A stretch of 64,000 nucleotides of DNA from Lachnospiraceae bacterium (GTDB lineage: Bacteria; Bacillota; Clostridia; Lachnospirales; Lachnospiraceae): assembly GCA_022788085.1 (NCBI GenBank), contig JALEWA010000101.1, positions 1 through 64,000 of the forward strand, given 5' to 3'. Shown piece by piece: positions 19,082 through 29,972 of this stretch. Both the position numbers and the translations under genes were made by a program. How positions within the stretch are numbered: position 1 is the first letter of the stretch; every line of letters starts with the position of its first letter. The notes under the pieces are model-generated. The model was not told the DNA's origin. It searched no databases and saw only the letters and a list, made by a program, of their open reading frames with translations.

Positions 19082-20455
19082 TTATCTTACGGGATTCTTC
19101 ATGATATCCTGAATATCACGAAGACCTTTGTGAGTCGTAACAACAATGACAGTGTCATCCACCTGAATAGAATCACGTCCGGTTGGAGTAATAATCTGAT
19201 TACCACGCACAATACAGCAGATTAAGAGTCCATTTTTAAGCTGTAAATCAATCAGAGGAATATCAGTAACAGCACTCTTTGTGGAAATATGGAACTCCAA
19301 AGCTTCAACCTGATTGTCCATCAGGCGATAAAGAGCTTCTACATTACTTCCAAGAGAATTACTTTGGCTTCGTGCATATTGCAATATATATTCTGCTGTA
19401 ATATGTTTTGGAGAAATGATACTTCCAATAGGAAGGTCTTCTACAATATCATTTAAAGCAAGTCGGTTAATCTTTGTTATGTTCTTACATCTTGGTGATA
19501 TCTTGTTCGCATATAGTGACAAAAATACATTTTCCTCATCCATGTTAGTCAGTGCTACAAAGGCATCTGTACTTGCAAGACCTTCTTCAAGCATGACTTC
19601 ATGATTCGTTGCGTCTGCATAGATAATGGTAGCATCGGGCAGGGCAATACTGAGAAAATCGCAACGTTCACGATTTTTTTCAATGATTTTTACGTGAATT
19701 CCTGATTGCTGTAAAATATGTGCAAGATAATAGGATATGGTTCCACCGCCTGCAATGATGACATCATGTATCTCTTTGACAGAAGATAACTTTGCCGTTT
19801 TATAAAAAGCATGTATTTTCTCCTTAGGAAGAATAACGGAAATAGTATCTCCGGCCTGAAGGATTGTTTCACCATTTGGAATGATAACTTTATGGTCATG
19901 AACCAGAATGCAGATAAGGATTTCGTGTCCGAATCTTCTTGAGAACTCCAAAACCTTTAAGTTGTGAAGTGGAGAGTTCTCAGAAATAGCGACTCTTAAT
20001 AAATCGATTCTGCCTTTGGCGAAGGTATCGATTTCCATGGCTTCAGGAACCTGAATCAAATGAGCGATTTCCTTGGCGGCTGCCAATTCAGGATTAATAG
20101 CCATGGCGATGCCCATACATTGCTTTAAATATGTAATTTCCTTAAAATATTCCGGATTTCGTACACGTGCAATAGTCTGGCAGTTGCTTGACTTCTGAGC
20201 AATCAGACAGCTTAACAGATTGTATTCGTCTTCACCTGTTACAGCAATGAATAAATCAGCAGCTTCGATTCCTGCTTCCTGCTGTGTGAGAAAGCTTGTG
20301 GCATTTCCTACAATCCCCTGTATATCCATTGCAGTCAATGCAGGCTGCAAACGCTCCGCAGAGTTATCTATGATTGTGATATTGTGGTTCTCGTCATTTA
20401 ATTGCTGGGCAAGAGCATAGCCTACTTTGCCACAACCAGCAATGATGATATTCAT
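19082..20455 (-). CDS. trkA: Trk system potassium transporter TrkA (two RCK/TrkA-N halves)
   Basis: MNIIIAGCGKVGYALAQQL...; second TrkA-N DVIIAGGGTISYYLAHIL. Confidence 0.94.
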   Translation of the reverse strand: MNIIIAGCGKVGYALAQQLNDENHNITIIDNSAERLQPALTAMDIQGIVGNATSFLTQQEAGIEAADLFIAVTGEDEYNLLSCLIAQKSSNCQTIARVRNPEYFKEITYLKQCMGIAMAINPELAAAKEIAHLIQVPEAMEIDTFAKGRIDLLRVAISENSPLHNLKVLEFSRRFGHEILICILVHDHKVIIPNGETILQAGDTISVILPKEKIHAFYKTAKLSSVKEIHDVIIAGGGTISYYLAHILQQSGIHVKIIEKNRERCDFLSIALPDATIIYADATNHEVMLEEGLASTDAFVALTNMDEENVFLSLYANKISPRCKNITKINRLALNDIVEDLPIGSIISPKHITAEYILQYARSQSNSLGSNVEALYRLMDNQVEALEFHISTKSAVTDIPLIDLQLKNGLLICCIVRGNQIITPTGRDSIQVDDTVIVVTTHKGLRDIQDIMKNPVR

Positions 20456-20575
20456 AAAGATTAGCTCCTTTATATTGAAATCTAAATAAATTCGATTTTA
20501 CATTATATCATATTTATTTTATAATGTATAGGATTTTGGATGTAAGAAGCCTATAAGACAGATGAGGGATAAAAG

Positions 20576-21943
20576 ATGAAGCTATATGATAAGAAAAAGA
20601 TTGATTGGGAGAATATGATGTTTGATAATAAGGCATTATTTACCTTGCTTTTCCCGATCATTATTGAACAGTTGCTGAACTCCTTTATGGGCATGGTAGA
20701 TACCATGATGGTCAGTACGGTGGGAAGTGAAGCTATTTCGGCAGTGTCCTTGGTTGATTCTCTGAACAATCTGGTCATTCAGGTATTTTCAGCAATGGCT
20801 GCAGGTGCGGCGATTATCTGTTCACAGTATCTTGGAAGTGGTGATAAGAGAGCGTGTAATAAAGCGGCAAGACAGGTTGTTCTTACCGTGTTTACTATAT
20901 CTATGATACTTATGTTTGTTTGCCTTTTGGGTAGGGAATCTTTGCTTTACCTGATTTTTGGTCAGGTGGAGGAACAGGTAATGAGAGATTCTCTCATTTA
21001 CTTCCTGATTACGGTTCTGTCATATCCGTTCCTGGCACTTTTTAATGCAGGTGCAGCGTTCTATCGTGCAGGTGGTAATTCAAGGTTTCCAATGAAAGTA
21101 TCGGCTATCTCTAATGTGATAAATATTTTAGGAAATGCACTTTTTATCTATGTATGTAAATGGGGAGTAGGAGGAGCTGCATTTTCAACATTACTTTCAA
21201 GAATCTTTTGCATGGCTGTCATTTTCTACTGTTTGCGAAAGCCCAAGGAAGTGATTGTTATACGTGAGTATATGAAAATCAGACCAGACTTTCCTCTGAT
21301 ATGGAAAATTATGGCAATAGGAATTCCGGCGGGAATTGAGAATGGCATGTTCCAATTTGGAAAGCTTGCCATTCAGTCTACGGTATCTTCTATGGGGACG
21401 ACAGCAATTGCAGCACAGGCAATGACAAATATTTTGGAAAATGTAAATGGTATCTTTGGTATTGGGGTTGGTATTGGCCTGATGACGGTGGTCGGACAAT
21501 GCATCGGTGCCGGAAGAAAGGAAGAGGCAAAATATTATATCGTTAAGCTGGTGGGAATCGCAGAGGTTGGTATCCTGATTTCATGTCTGTTTGTTTTTGT
21601 TATTACCAAGCCGGTAACCTGGCTTGCAGGAATGGAGACAGAAAGTGCGGCTATGTGCTTGGAAATGATCACTGCAATTACAATTGTGAAGCCGATTGCA
21701 TGGGTGGGTTCCTTTGTCATTGCGTATGGATTGCGAGCTGCCGGTGATGTGAGATTTTCCATGCTTGTTTCAACGGTTACTATGTGGTGCTGTCGTGTGG
21801 CTCTTTGCATCTTCCTTGTGAAAGCTTACGGCTTTGGCCCAATAGCAGTTTGGATTGGGATGTTTGCAGATTGGACGATTAGAAGCATTATTTTTGTAGG
21901 TAGGTTTTTAAGCGGAAAATGGTTAAAAAACCAATTAATCTAA
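20576..21943 (+). CDS. MATE family efflux transporter
   Basis: Multi-TM; FTLLFPIIIEQLLNSFMGMVDTMMVSTVGSEAISAVSLVDS. Confidence 0.93.
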   Translation: MKLYDKKKIDWENMMFDNKALFTLLFPIIIEQLLNSFMGMVDTMMVSTVGSEAISAVSLVDSLNNLVIQVFSAMAAGAAIICSQYLGSGDKRACNKAARQVVLTVFTISMILMFVCLLGRESLLYLIFGQVEEQVMRDSLIYFLITVLSYPFLALFNAGAAFYRAGGNSRFPMKVSAISNVINILGNALFIYVCKWGVGGAAFSTLLSRIFCMAVIFYCLRKPKEVIVIREYMKIRPDFPLIWKIMAIGIPAGIENGMFQFGKLAIQSTVSSMGTTAIAAQAMTNILENVNGIFGIGVGIGLMTVVGQCIGAGRKEEAKYYIVKLVGIAEVGILISCLFVFVITKPVTWLAGMETESAAMCLEMITAITIVKPIAWVGSFVIAYGLRAAGDVRFSMLVSTVTMWCCRVALCIFLVKAYGFGPIAVWIGMFADWTIRSIIFVGRFLSGKWLKNQLI

Positions 21944-22075
21944 TATTGTTAAAAAAAAGAGCAATTTAGTATTACTTTTTTTGGACTTTCTTATGGAAAA
22001 AAAGGCAAAAAATGATAAGATTATGTAAAGTGATTAAGAAATATCAGATATAAAAATGAAGCGTGGAGAAATAGT

Positions 22076-23344
22076 ATGAAGAGAATAAGATATGCTCTTT
22101 TGATAATGTCAATTCTTTCTTCCTTTATGGGAGGATGTGCCTCACGGACGGTTGACGAGCAGGCTGCCATAGTGACAGTAACAGAACCGTTACAAATGCA
22201 GTTAACAAATGCAGAAGAAACCAGTACTGATTCAGTGATGATAGAACAGACAGAAACTGCAATGGCTGAGTTGGCAGAAGGGGAGACGAACCCTGAGAAT
22301 AGAGAAGTCAGTCTTGTGATGGTAGGAGATGTTTTACTTCATACAAAAGTGTATGAGAGTGGACTTATGGAGGATGGAAGTTATAACTATGATCATATGT
22401 TTGCACATGTGAAAGAGGACATTGAAGCTGCAGATATCGCATTGGTGAATCAGGAGGTTATTCTTGGAGGAAGAGAACTTGGACTATCAGGCTATCCGGC
22501 ATTTAATGGGGCTTATGAGGTTGGTGACAGCCTTGTAGACGCTGGTTTTGATGTAATTCTTCATGCAACGAATCATGCTCTGGATAAAGGGAAAAAGGGA
22601 TTGCTCAATTGTATTCACTTTTGGAAAGAAGAGTATCCTGATATTGCAGTGCTTGGCATTCATGAAACTGAAGAGGAGTCGCAGGAGATATATGTGCAGG
22701 AGATAAATGGAATCAGAATTGCAATTTTAAATTATACCTATGGCACAAACGGAATTCCATTACCTTCGGGTATGCCGTATGCCGTAGAAGTGTGGAATGA
22801 GGAACAGATTACACAGGATGTTGCACATGCACAGGAAAATGCTGATTTTGTTATCGTGTGTCCTCACTGGGGAACAGAGTATGTTCTTCAGGAAACAGCA
22901 GATCAAAGGAATAAAGCGCAGTTTTTGGCTGATTTAGGTGTTGACCTTGTGATTGGTACGCATCCGCATGTAGTGGAACCTGTAGAATGGGTAACAGGGG
23001 TTTCCGGAAATGAAATGCTGGTATATTATTCGCTGGGAAATTTTATAAATGCTACAAGTGGAACCGGAGAAGGGAAAGCGGCACGAATGCTTGGAGCTAT
23101 GGCCAAGGTTTCGATAATCATGGACGAGGAAAAACAAGAGGTATATATTAGTGAATATGGTATAGAACCACTTGTTACACATAATGTATCCGGCAGAGGT
23201 CAGATTACTACATATAAGCTTCAGGATTATACAGAGGAGCTTGCTACGCAGAATGAAATGAAATATCAGGATGCAGCCTTTTCACTGTCTTATTGTGAGG
23301 ATATCTGTAATGAGGTATTCGGTGAGCTATATTTTACAAATTAG
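22076..23344 (+). CDS. CapA-family lipoprotein
   Basis: Lipobox GGCAS; SLVMVGDVLLHTKVYESG; VCPHWGTEY; VIGTHPHVVEPVE. Confidence 0.9.
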   Translation: MKRIRYALLIMSILSSFMGGCASRTVDEQAAIVTVTEPLQMQLTNAEETSTDSVMIEQTETAMAELAEGETNPENREVSLVMVGDVLLHTKVYESGLMEDGSYNYDHMFAHVKEDIEAADIALVNQEVILGGRELGLSGYPAFNGAYEVGDSLVDAGFDVILHATNHALDKGKKGLLNCIHFWKEEYPDIAVLGIHETEEESQEIYVQEINGIRIAILNYTYGTNGIPLPSGMPYAVEVWNEEQITQDVAHAQENADFVIVCPHWGTEYVLQETADQRNKAQFLADLGVDLVIGTHPHVVEPVEWVTGVSGNEMLVYYSLGNFINATSGTGEGKAARMLGAMAKVSIIMDEEKQEVYISEYGIEPLVTHNVSGRGQITTYKLQDYTEELATQNEMKYQDAAFSLSYCEDICNEVFGELYFTN

Positions 23345-23361
23345 GAGGGGACTTAAAGAAA

Positions 23362-24519
23362 ATGATCATAGCTATCGGAAATGATGAAAGACATCCGAAT
23401 ATGGAAAAGATAGAAGAAAGGGATCCCATGCAGACTATGCAGGGACTGATAAGCTTCCCGATGGCAGAAGCAGAAGAACTGATAGACATGGAGAAAAATC
23501 TGATGAGCGTAAAACGTATCATTAGTCTCATGGGAAGTCAGATTAATGAGCTGCTTGAATATACCAAGATGGAAAAAGGGCTGATATCACCAAAGAAGCA
23601 ATCTTTTTCCAAGGATGATCTCAGAAAACAGATAGAGTTTCTGTTACAGCCGTTATGTGAGGATAAGGAGCTGTCCTACAGAATTGATTTTGATGGGATG
23701 GAAGACGTGACCTTTATGACAGATAAAGGAATGCTGGTACAACTATTCTGGCAGCTATTGGATAATGCAGCACAATATACGGAGGAAGGCGGAAGAATAA
23801 CCTTTCAGGCTTATACAAAGGAAAGAACATTGGAAACGGTTACGAATTGCTTTGTTATTCGGGATAATGGTATTGGTATGAGCAGACAATTTCAGGAATA
23901 TCTGTTCCAACCATTTATGCGTGAAAGAAACAGATTGTCTGAAAGTATAGAAGGAACAGGGCTTGGAATGTATATTGTACAACAGATTGTGAAGATTATG
24001 GATGGAGAGATTCAAGTAGAATCTAAAGAAAATGAAGGAACCAGCTTTACAATTACCATTACCAGTCCGTGCTGTAGTATTATGCATGAAGGAAAAACAA
24101 AGTTTCTTGAAGATTTGACGATTCTTCGTAAGAAGAGAGTTTTACTATGTGAAGACCGTGTAGAGAATGCAATGCAGACATGTAAGCGGCTTGAAAATGC
24201 GGGAATGCTGGTGGATATTGCTAAGGATGGATATGAAGCAATAGAACTATTCAGAAACAGCAAGCTGTATTATTATGATGCTGTTCTAATGAATGTCAGA
24301 ATGAAGGCAATTAATGGGCTTGAAACGACTAGCAGAATTCGACATCTTGATCGGGAGGATGCTTATCTGATACCGTTTGTGGCACTTATTTTTGATACTT
24401 ACGATGAAAATATGATAAAGCCCATTGAAGGCGGAATGGATGCTCAGATTGATGAACCGGTTGATATTGGAGAATTACTTAAGCATTTGGTTACATTTTG
24501 GAAAAGATATAAAGAATAA
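23362..24519 (+). CDS. Degenerate hybrid histidine kinase (intact HATPase, degenerate receiver)
   Basis: N box LLDNAAQYT, RDNGIGM, GTGLGMYIV; receiver KRVLLCEDRVENA with D->N at YDAVLMNVRM. Confidence 0.85.
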   Translation: MIIAIGNDERHPNMEKIEERDPMQTMQGLISFPMAEAEELIDMEKNLMSVKRIISLMGSQINELLEYTKMEKGLISPKKQSFSKDDLRKQIEFLLQPLCEDKELSYRIDFDGMEDVTFMTDKGMLVQLFWQLLDNAAQYTEEGGRITFQAYTKERTLETVTNCFVIRDNGIGMSRQFQEYLFQPFMRERNRLSESIEGTGLGMYIVQQIVKIMDGEIQVESKENEGTSFTITITSPCCSIMHEGKTKFLEDLTILRKKRVLLCEDRVENAMQTCKRLENAGMLVDIAKDGYEAIELFRNSKLYYYDAVLMNVRMKAINGLETTSRIRHLDREDAYLIPFVALIFDTYDENMIKPIEGGMDAQIDEPVDIGELLKHLVTFWKRYKE

Positions 24520-24641
24520 ATAATAAATAAAAATAGTGCAATTTATGTCGAACTTGTGTATACTATGTCTATGCGGTCTGCGTTTTATATGGCAATCATA
24601 TAATAGCAGGAAGCGCAAATAAAAAAGTGAGGGAGAGAAAT

Positions 24642-26126
24642 ATGTTAGGATTAGGTATTGTGGTTGCCGTAGTTGTACTTTTGATAGTACTGTTATGTAT
24701 GGGGTATGTAAAGGCTCCGCCGGATATGGCATTCATTATTTCAGGTATTAAGAAAAAGTCTAAAATTGTTATTGGTAAGGCAAGTATTCGTATTCCATTT
24801 TTTGAAAGACTGGATAAGCTGAATCTGCGACTGATCCCAATTGATGTTAAGACGAGCAATGCAGTCCCAACAGCAGATTACATTAATATCAATGTAGATG
24901 CTACAGTTAATGTAAAAATCAGTAATGAACCTGAAAGGCTCAGACTTGCAGCAGAGAACTTTCTGAATAAGAATACCGAGTACATAGCAAGTGTGGCGAG
25001 AGAAGTTCTGGAAGGCAATGTTCGAGAAATCGTTGGAAAGATGAAGCTGGAAGAGATGGTTTCAGACCGTCAGAAATTTGCGACGCTGGTAAAGGAAAAT
25101 GCAGAGCCAGACCTTGCCGCAATGGGACTTGATATTATAAGTTTCAATGTACAGAATTTTGTGGATGGCAATGAAGTAATTGAGAATCTTGGTATTGATA
25201 ACATTGTTCGCATCAAGAAATCAGCTGCTATTGCAAGAGCAGAGAGTGAGAGAGATATCAAGGTTGCTCAGGCAAGTGCAGACAAGGAAGCAAATGATGC
25301 AGCAGTTGCCGCAGAAACAGAAATAGCAAAGAAACAGAATGAACTTGCTATTAAGAAATCTGAATTACAGATGGAAGCAGATACCAAGAAGGCTATGGCA
25401 GACGCAGCCTATGAGATTCAGAAGGAAGAACAGCGTAAGACCATTGAAATTACGACTGCAAATGCAGATATTGCAAGACAGGAAAGAGAGATTGAGTTAA
25501 AGCAGAAACAGGTTGCTGTTAAGGAGCGTGCGTTAGAGGCAGAAGTTAAGAAACAGGCAGAAGCAGATAAGTACGCAGCACAACAGAAAGCAGATGCAGC
25601 CCTTTATCAGAGACAGAAGGAAGCAGAAGCAAAGCAGTTTGAGGCACAAAGAGAGGCAGAGGCCAGAAAAGCGCAGGCAGAAGCAGACCGTTATGCCAAG
25701 GAACAGGAAGCAGAAGGTATCCGTGCTGTCGGAGAAGCAGAAGCTTCGGCAATTCAGGCTAAGGGTGTTGCAGAAGCAGAAGCGATGGAGAAGAAAGCAG
25801 AAGCATATGCTAAGTATAATAAGGCTGCTGTCGCAGAGATGATGATTAAGGTTCTTCCTGATATTGCAGGCAAGATTGCTGAGCCACTCAGCCAGATTGA
25901 TAAGATTACGATTATCGGTGGTGGAGAAGGTGGCAATGGCGTAGATCAGGTTGCCGGAAATGTTCCGGCAGTTATGACAAAACTGTTCGAGTCCATGAAG
26001 GAAACGACAGGAATTGATCTTGCGGATATTATTAAGGCAGATTCTTATGATGCTAAGGTAAATCGGAACATTACAGTAAATGGTTTGGATAACGTGAATC
26101 TTGTTATGAATGATAAGCAGGATTAG
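24642..26126 (+). CDS. Flotillin-like SPFH-domain protein
   Basis: N-terminal TM, YVKAPPDMAFIISGIKKKSKIVIGKASIRIPFFERLDKL, long Ala/Glu/Lys coiled coil. Confidence 0.93.
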   Translation: MLGLGIVVAVVVLLIVLLCMGYVKAPPDMAFIISGIKKKSKIVIGKASIRIPFFERLDKLNLRLIPIDVKTSNAVPTADYININVDATVNVKISNEPERLRLAAENFLNKNTEYIASVAREVLEGNVREIVGKMKLEEMVSDRQKFATLVKENAEPDLAAMGLDIISFNVQNFVDGNEVIENLGIDNIVRIKKSAAIARAESERDIKVAQASADKEANDAAVAAETEIAKKQNELAIKKSELQMEADTKKAMADAAYEIQKEEQRKTIEITTANADIARQEREIELKQKQVAVKERALEAEVKKQAEADKYAAQQKADAALYQRQKEAEAKQFEAQREAEARKAQAEADRYAKEQEAEGIRAVGEAEASAIQAKGVAEAEAMEKKAEAYAKYNKAAVAEMMIKVLPDIAGKIAEPLSQIDKITIIGGGEGGNGVDQVAGNVPAVMTKLFESMKETTGIDLADIIKADSYDAKVNRNITVNGLDNVNLVMNDKQD

Positions 26127-26215
26127 AATAAAAGGATAATTATAGGTTAACTTTACATAAAATCTGCCGATATAGTATATAAAGTATTTATATGTTATAA
26201 GGGGGAGAGAATAAT

Positions 26216-26965
26216 ATGATAGTAAGAGGAACAAGAACTTCTCTTGCAAGGGCGAGAATGATTAGAAGTGCAAGAAGAAATAGGAGTTCCAAGGTCTTGA
26301 GTGGAAGTTCTTCCAGAAATACATCATCCAGATTAAATAGTTCTTCGAGGACACAAAGTACAAGCAATACAACACAGACAAAGAAAATTGCTATGTATGA
26401 GAAAGTACAAAAGGCGGCAGATGAATTGCAGAAGGTTGCAAAATCACTGGTTGAACTTGGGAAAACGGGAACTGTTGAGAACACGGATAAGACTGATACG
26501 GAAAAGACATCTGATGTACAGACAAAGGAAAAAACACAAGAAGAACAAAAGAAGGAAATGATTACTGCTGTCAAAGACCTGGTGGAACAGTATAATATCA
26601 TCTATGAGAAGCTGAATGAAATAGGTGGTAGTGTTAATTCGGTATTTACAAGTCAATTGAAGAAATTGATGATGAATTGTGAGGATGACCTGAAGAAAAC
26701 AGGTGTAACCTTGAATAAAGATGGAACCCTGTCTATAACAGCAAAAACCCTGGAAAATACAGAACTGAGTACTTTGAAGGAAGTATATGGTAAGAGTAGT
26801 GGCATAGTTGGAAAGCTGAGCGAGAAATGTGAGAGTATTGAAAGCAATGCATCATCTACCATTGATGTCATGAATCGCATGTATGGTACCCAAACATACA
26901 ATAAATATGGTTATGGAAATTCATATTATGGAAATGCGGGAAGCTGGTACTCAGCACTGGGATAG
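26216..26965 (+). CDS. Hypothetical protein: Ser/Arg-rich N-terminus, FliD-like helical middle, Tyr/Gly-rich tail
   Basis: ORF after RBS GGGGGAGAG; LNKDGTLSITAKTLENTELSTLKEVY resembles FliD-type segments. Confidence 0.7.
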   Translation: MIVRGTRTSLARARMIRSARRNRSSKVLSGSSSRNTSSRLNSSSRTQSTSNTTQTKKIAMYEKVQKAADELQKVAKSLVELGKTGTVENTDKTDTEKTSDVQTKEKTQEEQKKEMITAVKDLVEQYNIIYEKLNEIGGSVNSVFTSQLKKLMMNCEDDLKKTGVTLNKDGTLSITAKTLENTELSTLKEVYGKSSGIVGKLSEKCESIESNASSTIDVMNRMYGTQTYNKYGYGNSYYGNAGSWYSALG

Positions 26966-26973
26966 AAAAAGAA

Positions 26974-27003
26974 AAGAAGCCGTCAGGAACGACTTCTTTT
27001 TTT
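26974..27003. terminator. Convergent terminator
   Basis: AAGAAGCCGTCAGGAACGACTTCTTTTTTT. Confidence 0.8.
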
Positions 27004-28599
27004 GTTTTTCTTATTCATATACATATTTTTGTCAGCTCTGTTATAGGTATCTTCAAGGCTCTTATCAAGAGCAGAATCGTAAATGGCATATCCATAAGCA
27101 ATCTGCATATGGATATTTTTTTGACCGGCATTGAAGGAATCGACAGACCATTCCAGCAGGTTAAAGTAATATTGGAAATCAAAATGAGAGGCCTGCTCAA
27201 TAATTACAACAAATTCGTCTCCGCCAACGCGATAACATTTTCCAACATTACTATAGGTGTTGGAGATGATTTTTGCAGAATTAATAATATAGTCATCACC
27301 AAGGGTATGACCTAAAGTATCATTAATCTGTTTCAAACAATTTAGGTCAAAGCCAATGACAGCAATGTCATTCGGTGAAGAAGACAGTATCGTGAAATCA
27401 CGGTTAAAGGCTGTACGGTTAGATAATTTTGTCATCTGGTCGGTAAAAGCAAGCTGCTGGTAAGTGGTTGCCTTTTTACCAAGCTTCATGAGGGAAGCTG
27501 AATCCCTGATGGAAGAAATTCCAAGGATAACAATGTACAGAAGGAATCCAAATCGCCCAAAGATATTGTTGTCAGACGAACCAAGATAAAAAACAAATAT
27601 ATCTAAAATAAGGGTAATCGTACAGATACAAATACAAAACAGATGCAGACTGATTTGTTTTGATTTTTCTTTTTTCTTAAGCAGTTTTTTGGAGCTGGTA
27701 AGAACAATGAGGGCTAAAAACAACATCATAACATGTGTCGTCCAAAGCGTATTACGTAAGTCAGCAACTTTTAGAAGCTGCAAAGCAAGGCATGTGATAA
27801 TCTGGATGACATCAAGAAAACAGAAGATATCCCAGATATCACTATCGTCTCCATAATATGACCTTACGAATAATGCAAATGGAAGTGGCAGCATCATTAA
27901 AGAAATGAATGCAATATAAGAACATACAAGGTTGTTTCCAAAGATAAGCGTGGTAAAACGGCTTTCATTTGCAGACCAGAAAGAAAGGAAGAGCGCAAAA
28001 ACACCAAGATTCAGCAAATTCAGCTTAGTTGGCATGTGAAAACGGATATAAATCCAATAAACAACCATGCAGATGCCAAAACAAAAGATAATAATACACA
28101 AAACAAAAGAAATCATATTGGAGGAAACTATTTTCCCAATAATAGAAACAGTATTTCCAACATAAAAAGTGGGAATATCCTCAGTATAACCGGCATAGGG
28201 GGATGTAATCTGAATGGTAATCTCGTTATTTCTATTAGGAAGAGTAACAAAGTTCCAATTATATCCCGGAGTCTTTGCAAAAGGATTGTTATTCTCTACA
28301 GGAAATTGATAGATGATCTTTTCATCACAATAAACTGTTATATTCTGATGGACAGAATAGAACACCAAAAAATCAGATACATTTGGTTGAGCAGGAATAG
28401 TGCCTTTTATAGTCATGGTATTGTCTGCATACTGCTGAGAGTATTCTGTCCAAATGATAGTATCTTCTGAAGAATAAAATTGTCGTGTGTTATTCCTGAT
28501 ATCAAAATTATAGATATAAATGAGAAAAGAACAGGCAAAAATAAAAAGAAAAGTATATACGATAAAATATAATTTTTTCATAAAATTCGCTCCAAACAT
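26983..28599 (-). CDS. Membrane diguanylate cyclase (7TM sensor plus GGDEF)
   Basis: YRVGGDEFVVI motif; extracellular beta-rich segment and multiple TMs. Confidence 0.88.
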   Translation of the reverse strand: MFGANFMKKLYFIVYTFLFIFACSFLIYIYNFDIRNNTRQFYSSEDTIIWTEYSQQYADNTMTIKGTIPAQPNVSDFLVFYSVHQNITVYCDEKIIYQFPVENNNPFAKTPGYNWNFVTLPNRNNEITIQITSPYAGYTEDIPTFYVGNTVSIIGKIVSSNMISFVLCIIIFCFGICMVVYWIYIRFHMPTKLNLLNLGVFALFLSFWSANESRFTTLIFGNNLVCSYIAFISLMMLPLPFALFVRSYYGDDSDIWDIFCFLDVIQIITCLALQLLKVADLRNTLWTTHVMMLFLALIVLTSSKKLLKKKEKSKQISLHLFCICICTITLILDIFVFYLGSSDNNIFGRFGFLLYIVILGISSIRDSASLMKLGKKATTYQQLAFTDQMTKLSNRTAFNRDFTILSSSPNDIAVIGFDLNCLKQINDTLGHTLGDDYIINSAKIISNTYSNVGKCYRVGGDEFVVIIEQASHFDFQYYFNLLEWSVDSFNAGQKNIHMQIAYGYAIYDSALDKSLEDTYNRADKNMYMNKKNKKRSRS

Positions 28600-28743
28600 T
28601 AATATTGACAGAATAAAGCATGCTCAAAATTATTATATCATTTCTGAACGTGATATACTATTTAAATTTTTGTTTTTTTATTATTTGACTATTGCACAGC
28701 ATCGGCGGATTTAATAAAATAGAAAGAAAAAGAGGAGCAGAAC

Positions 28744-29955
28744 ATGGGATTTGATAAGGAAAAATTAAAACAGACCAGACGGATGATTTTGTTTGTTGCA
28801 GGCATTTTATTAGCACTAAAGTATAGCGAAACTGTTTTTTGGGCAATTGGAGTATTGCTTGAAATAATGAAGCCTTTCCTCTATGGTGGTGTGATAGCAT
28901 TTATCTTAAATATTCCTTTACGGTTCATTGAGAGTAAGATTTTAAAAAACTGGAAGGGAAAGATTGCGGATAGAATAAAGCGGCCACTGAGCATTTTATT
29001 GAGCATTCTGTTTGTTATTTTACTTATAAATATCGTGATTATGACAGTAGTACCTCAACTTGGAAAAACCTTGGTAGAGATTGGATATCAGATTCCAATT
29101 TTTGCGTCTGCTGTTGTGGAGAGACTGGAAGCTGTCAGTAAAGAATATCCACAGTTGGAATCTTATATTGTGGAACTGGAAACAATAGAAATTGATTGGA
29201 AATCTGCTGTGGACAGCCTGATACAGTTCATGAAGACCGGAATGACGAATTTCCTGTCATCAACAGTAACAGTAGCGGGAAGCATTATTGGCGGTACTAT
29301 GAACCTCTTTATTGGTTTTGTCTTTGCTCTTTATATTCTGGGACAGAAGGAGGTTCTCAGTAACCAGGGAAAAAGAATTATTTCAGCGTTCTGTCCTGCA
29401 CATATGGAAAGACATATTTTAACTATATGCTCCATAGCATATAGAAATTTTTCGAACTTTATCAGTGGGCAGTGCACAGAGGCTGTCATTCTTGGTTGTA
29501 TGTTTGTGATTACCATGACAATTTTCAGAATGCCTTATGCGATTCTGGTTGGTGTCTTAATTGCGTTTACTGCATTGATTCCCATTGTAGGTGCCTTTAT
29601 CGGCTGTTTTGTAGGAGCCTTTTTGATTTTGGTCAACAATCCGATTCAGGCAGTAGGATTTGTTGTTATGTTCCTTGTTTTACAGCAAATAGAGGGAAAC
29701 CTGATCTACCCGAAGGTGGTAGGTAATAAGGTTGGACTACCTTCTATTTGGGTTCTGTTGGCAGTCAGTGTTGGAGGCAGTCTATTCGGGGTTGCCGGCA
29801 TGTTATTTTTTATCCCTTTGGTATCGACTATATATATGCTGTTTCGTGATATGGTTAATGAGAGAAATAGTAAAAAGCAGCAAAGGGATAAAAAAACATA
29901 TTATAAAAAATATCATAATAAACCAAGAACGAATCAAGGAAAAAAAGATGTCTGA
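28744..29955 (+). CDS. AI-2E family transporter
   Basis: FIGFVFALYILGQKE, ALIPIVGAFIGCFVGAFLILVNNPIQA, IEGNLIYPKVVG. Confidence 0.9.
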   Translation: MGFDKEKLKQTRRMILFVAGILLALKYSETVFWAIGVLLEIMKPFLYGGVIAFILNIPLRFIESKILKNWKGKIADRIKRPLSILLSILFVILLINIVIMTVVPQLGKTLVEIGYQIPIFASAVVERLEAVSKEYPQLESYIVELETIEIDWKSAVDSLIQFMKTGMTNFLSSTVTVAGSIIGGTMNLFIGFVFALYILGQKEVLSNQGKRIISAFCPAHMERHILTICSIAYRNFSNFISGQCTEAVILGCMFVITMTIFRMPYAILVGVLIAFTALIPIVGAFIGCFVGAFLILVNNPIQAVGFVVMFLVLQQIEGNLIYPKVVGNKVGLPSIWVLLAVSVGGSLFGVAGMLFFIPLVSTIYMLFRDMVNERNSKKQQRDKKTYYKKYHNKPRTNQGKKDV

Positions 29956-29972
29956 AAAGGCATCTTTTTTAT
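29941..29972 (+). terminator. Rho-independent terminator
   Basis: AAAAAAGATGtctgaaaaggCATCTTTTTT. Confidence 0.8.

Noticed and set aside
25533-26249. 238-aa antisense ORF opposite the flotillin-like gene (and 25546-25752, 25594-25842)
   Set aside because: Product of biased Ala/Glu/Lys codons in the coiled coil; the sense gene is convincing.
28036-28470. 144-aa ORF antisense to the 7TM-GGDEF gene
   Set aside because: Low-complexity Asn/Ile-rich translation opposite a well-supported gene.
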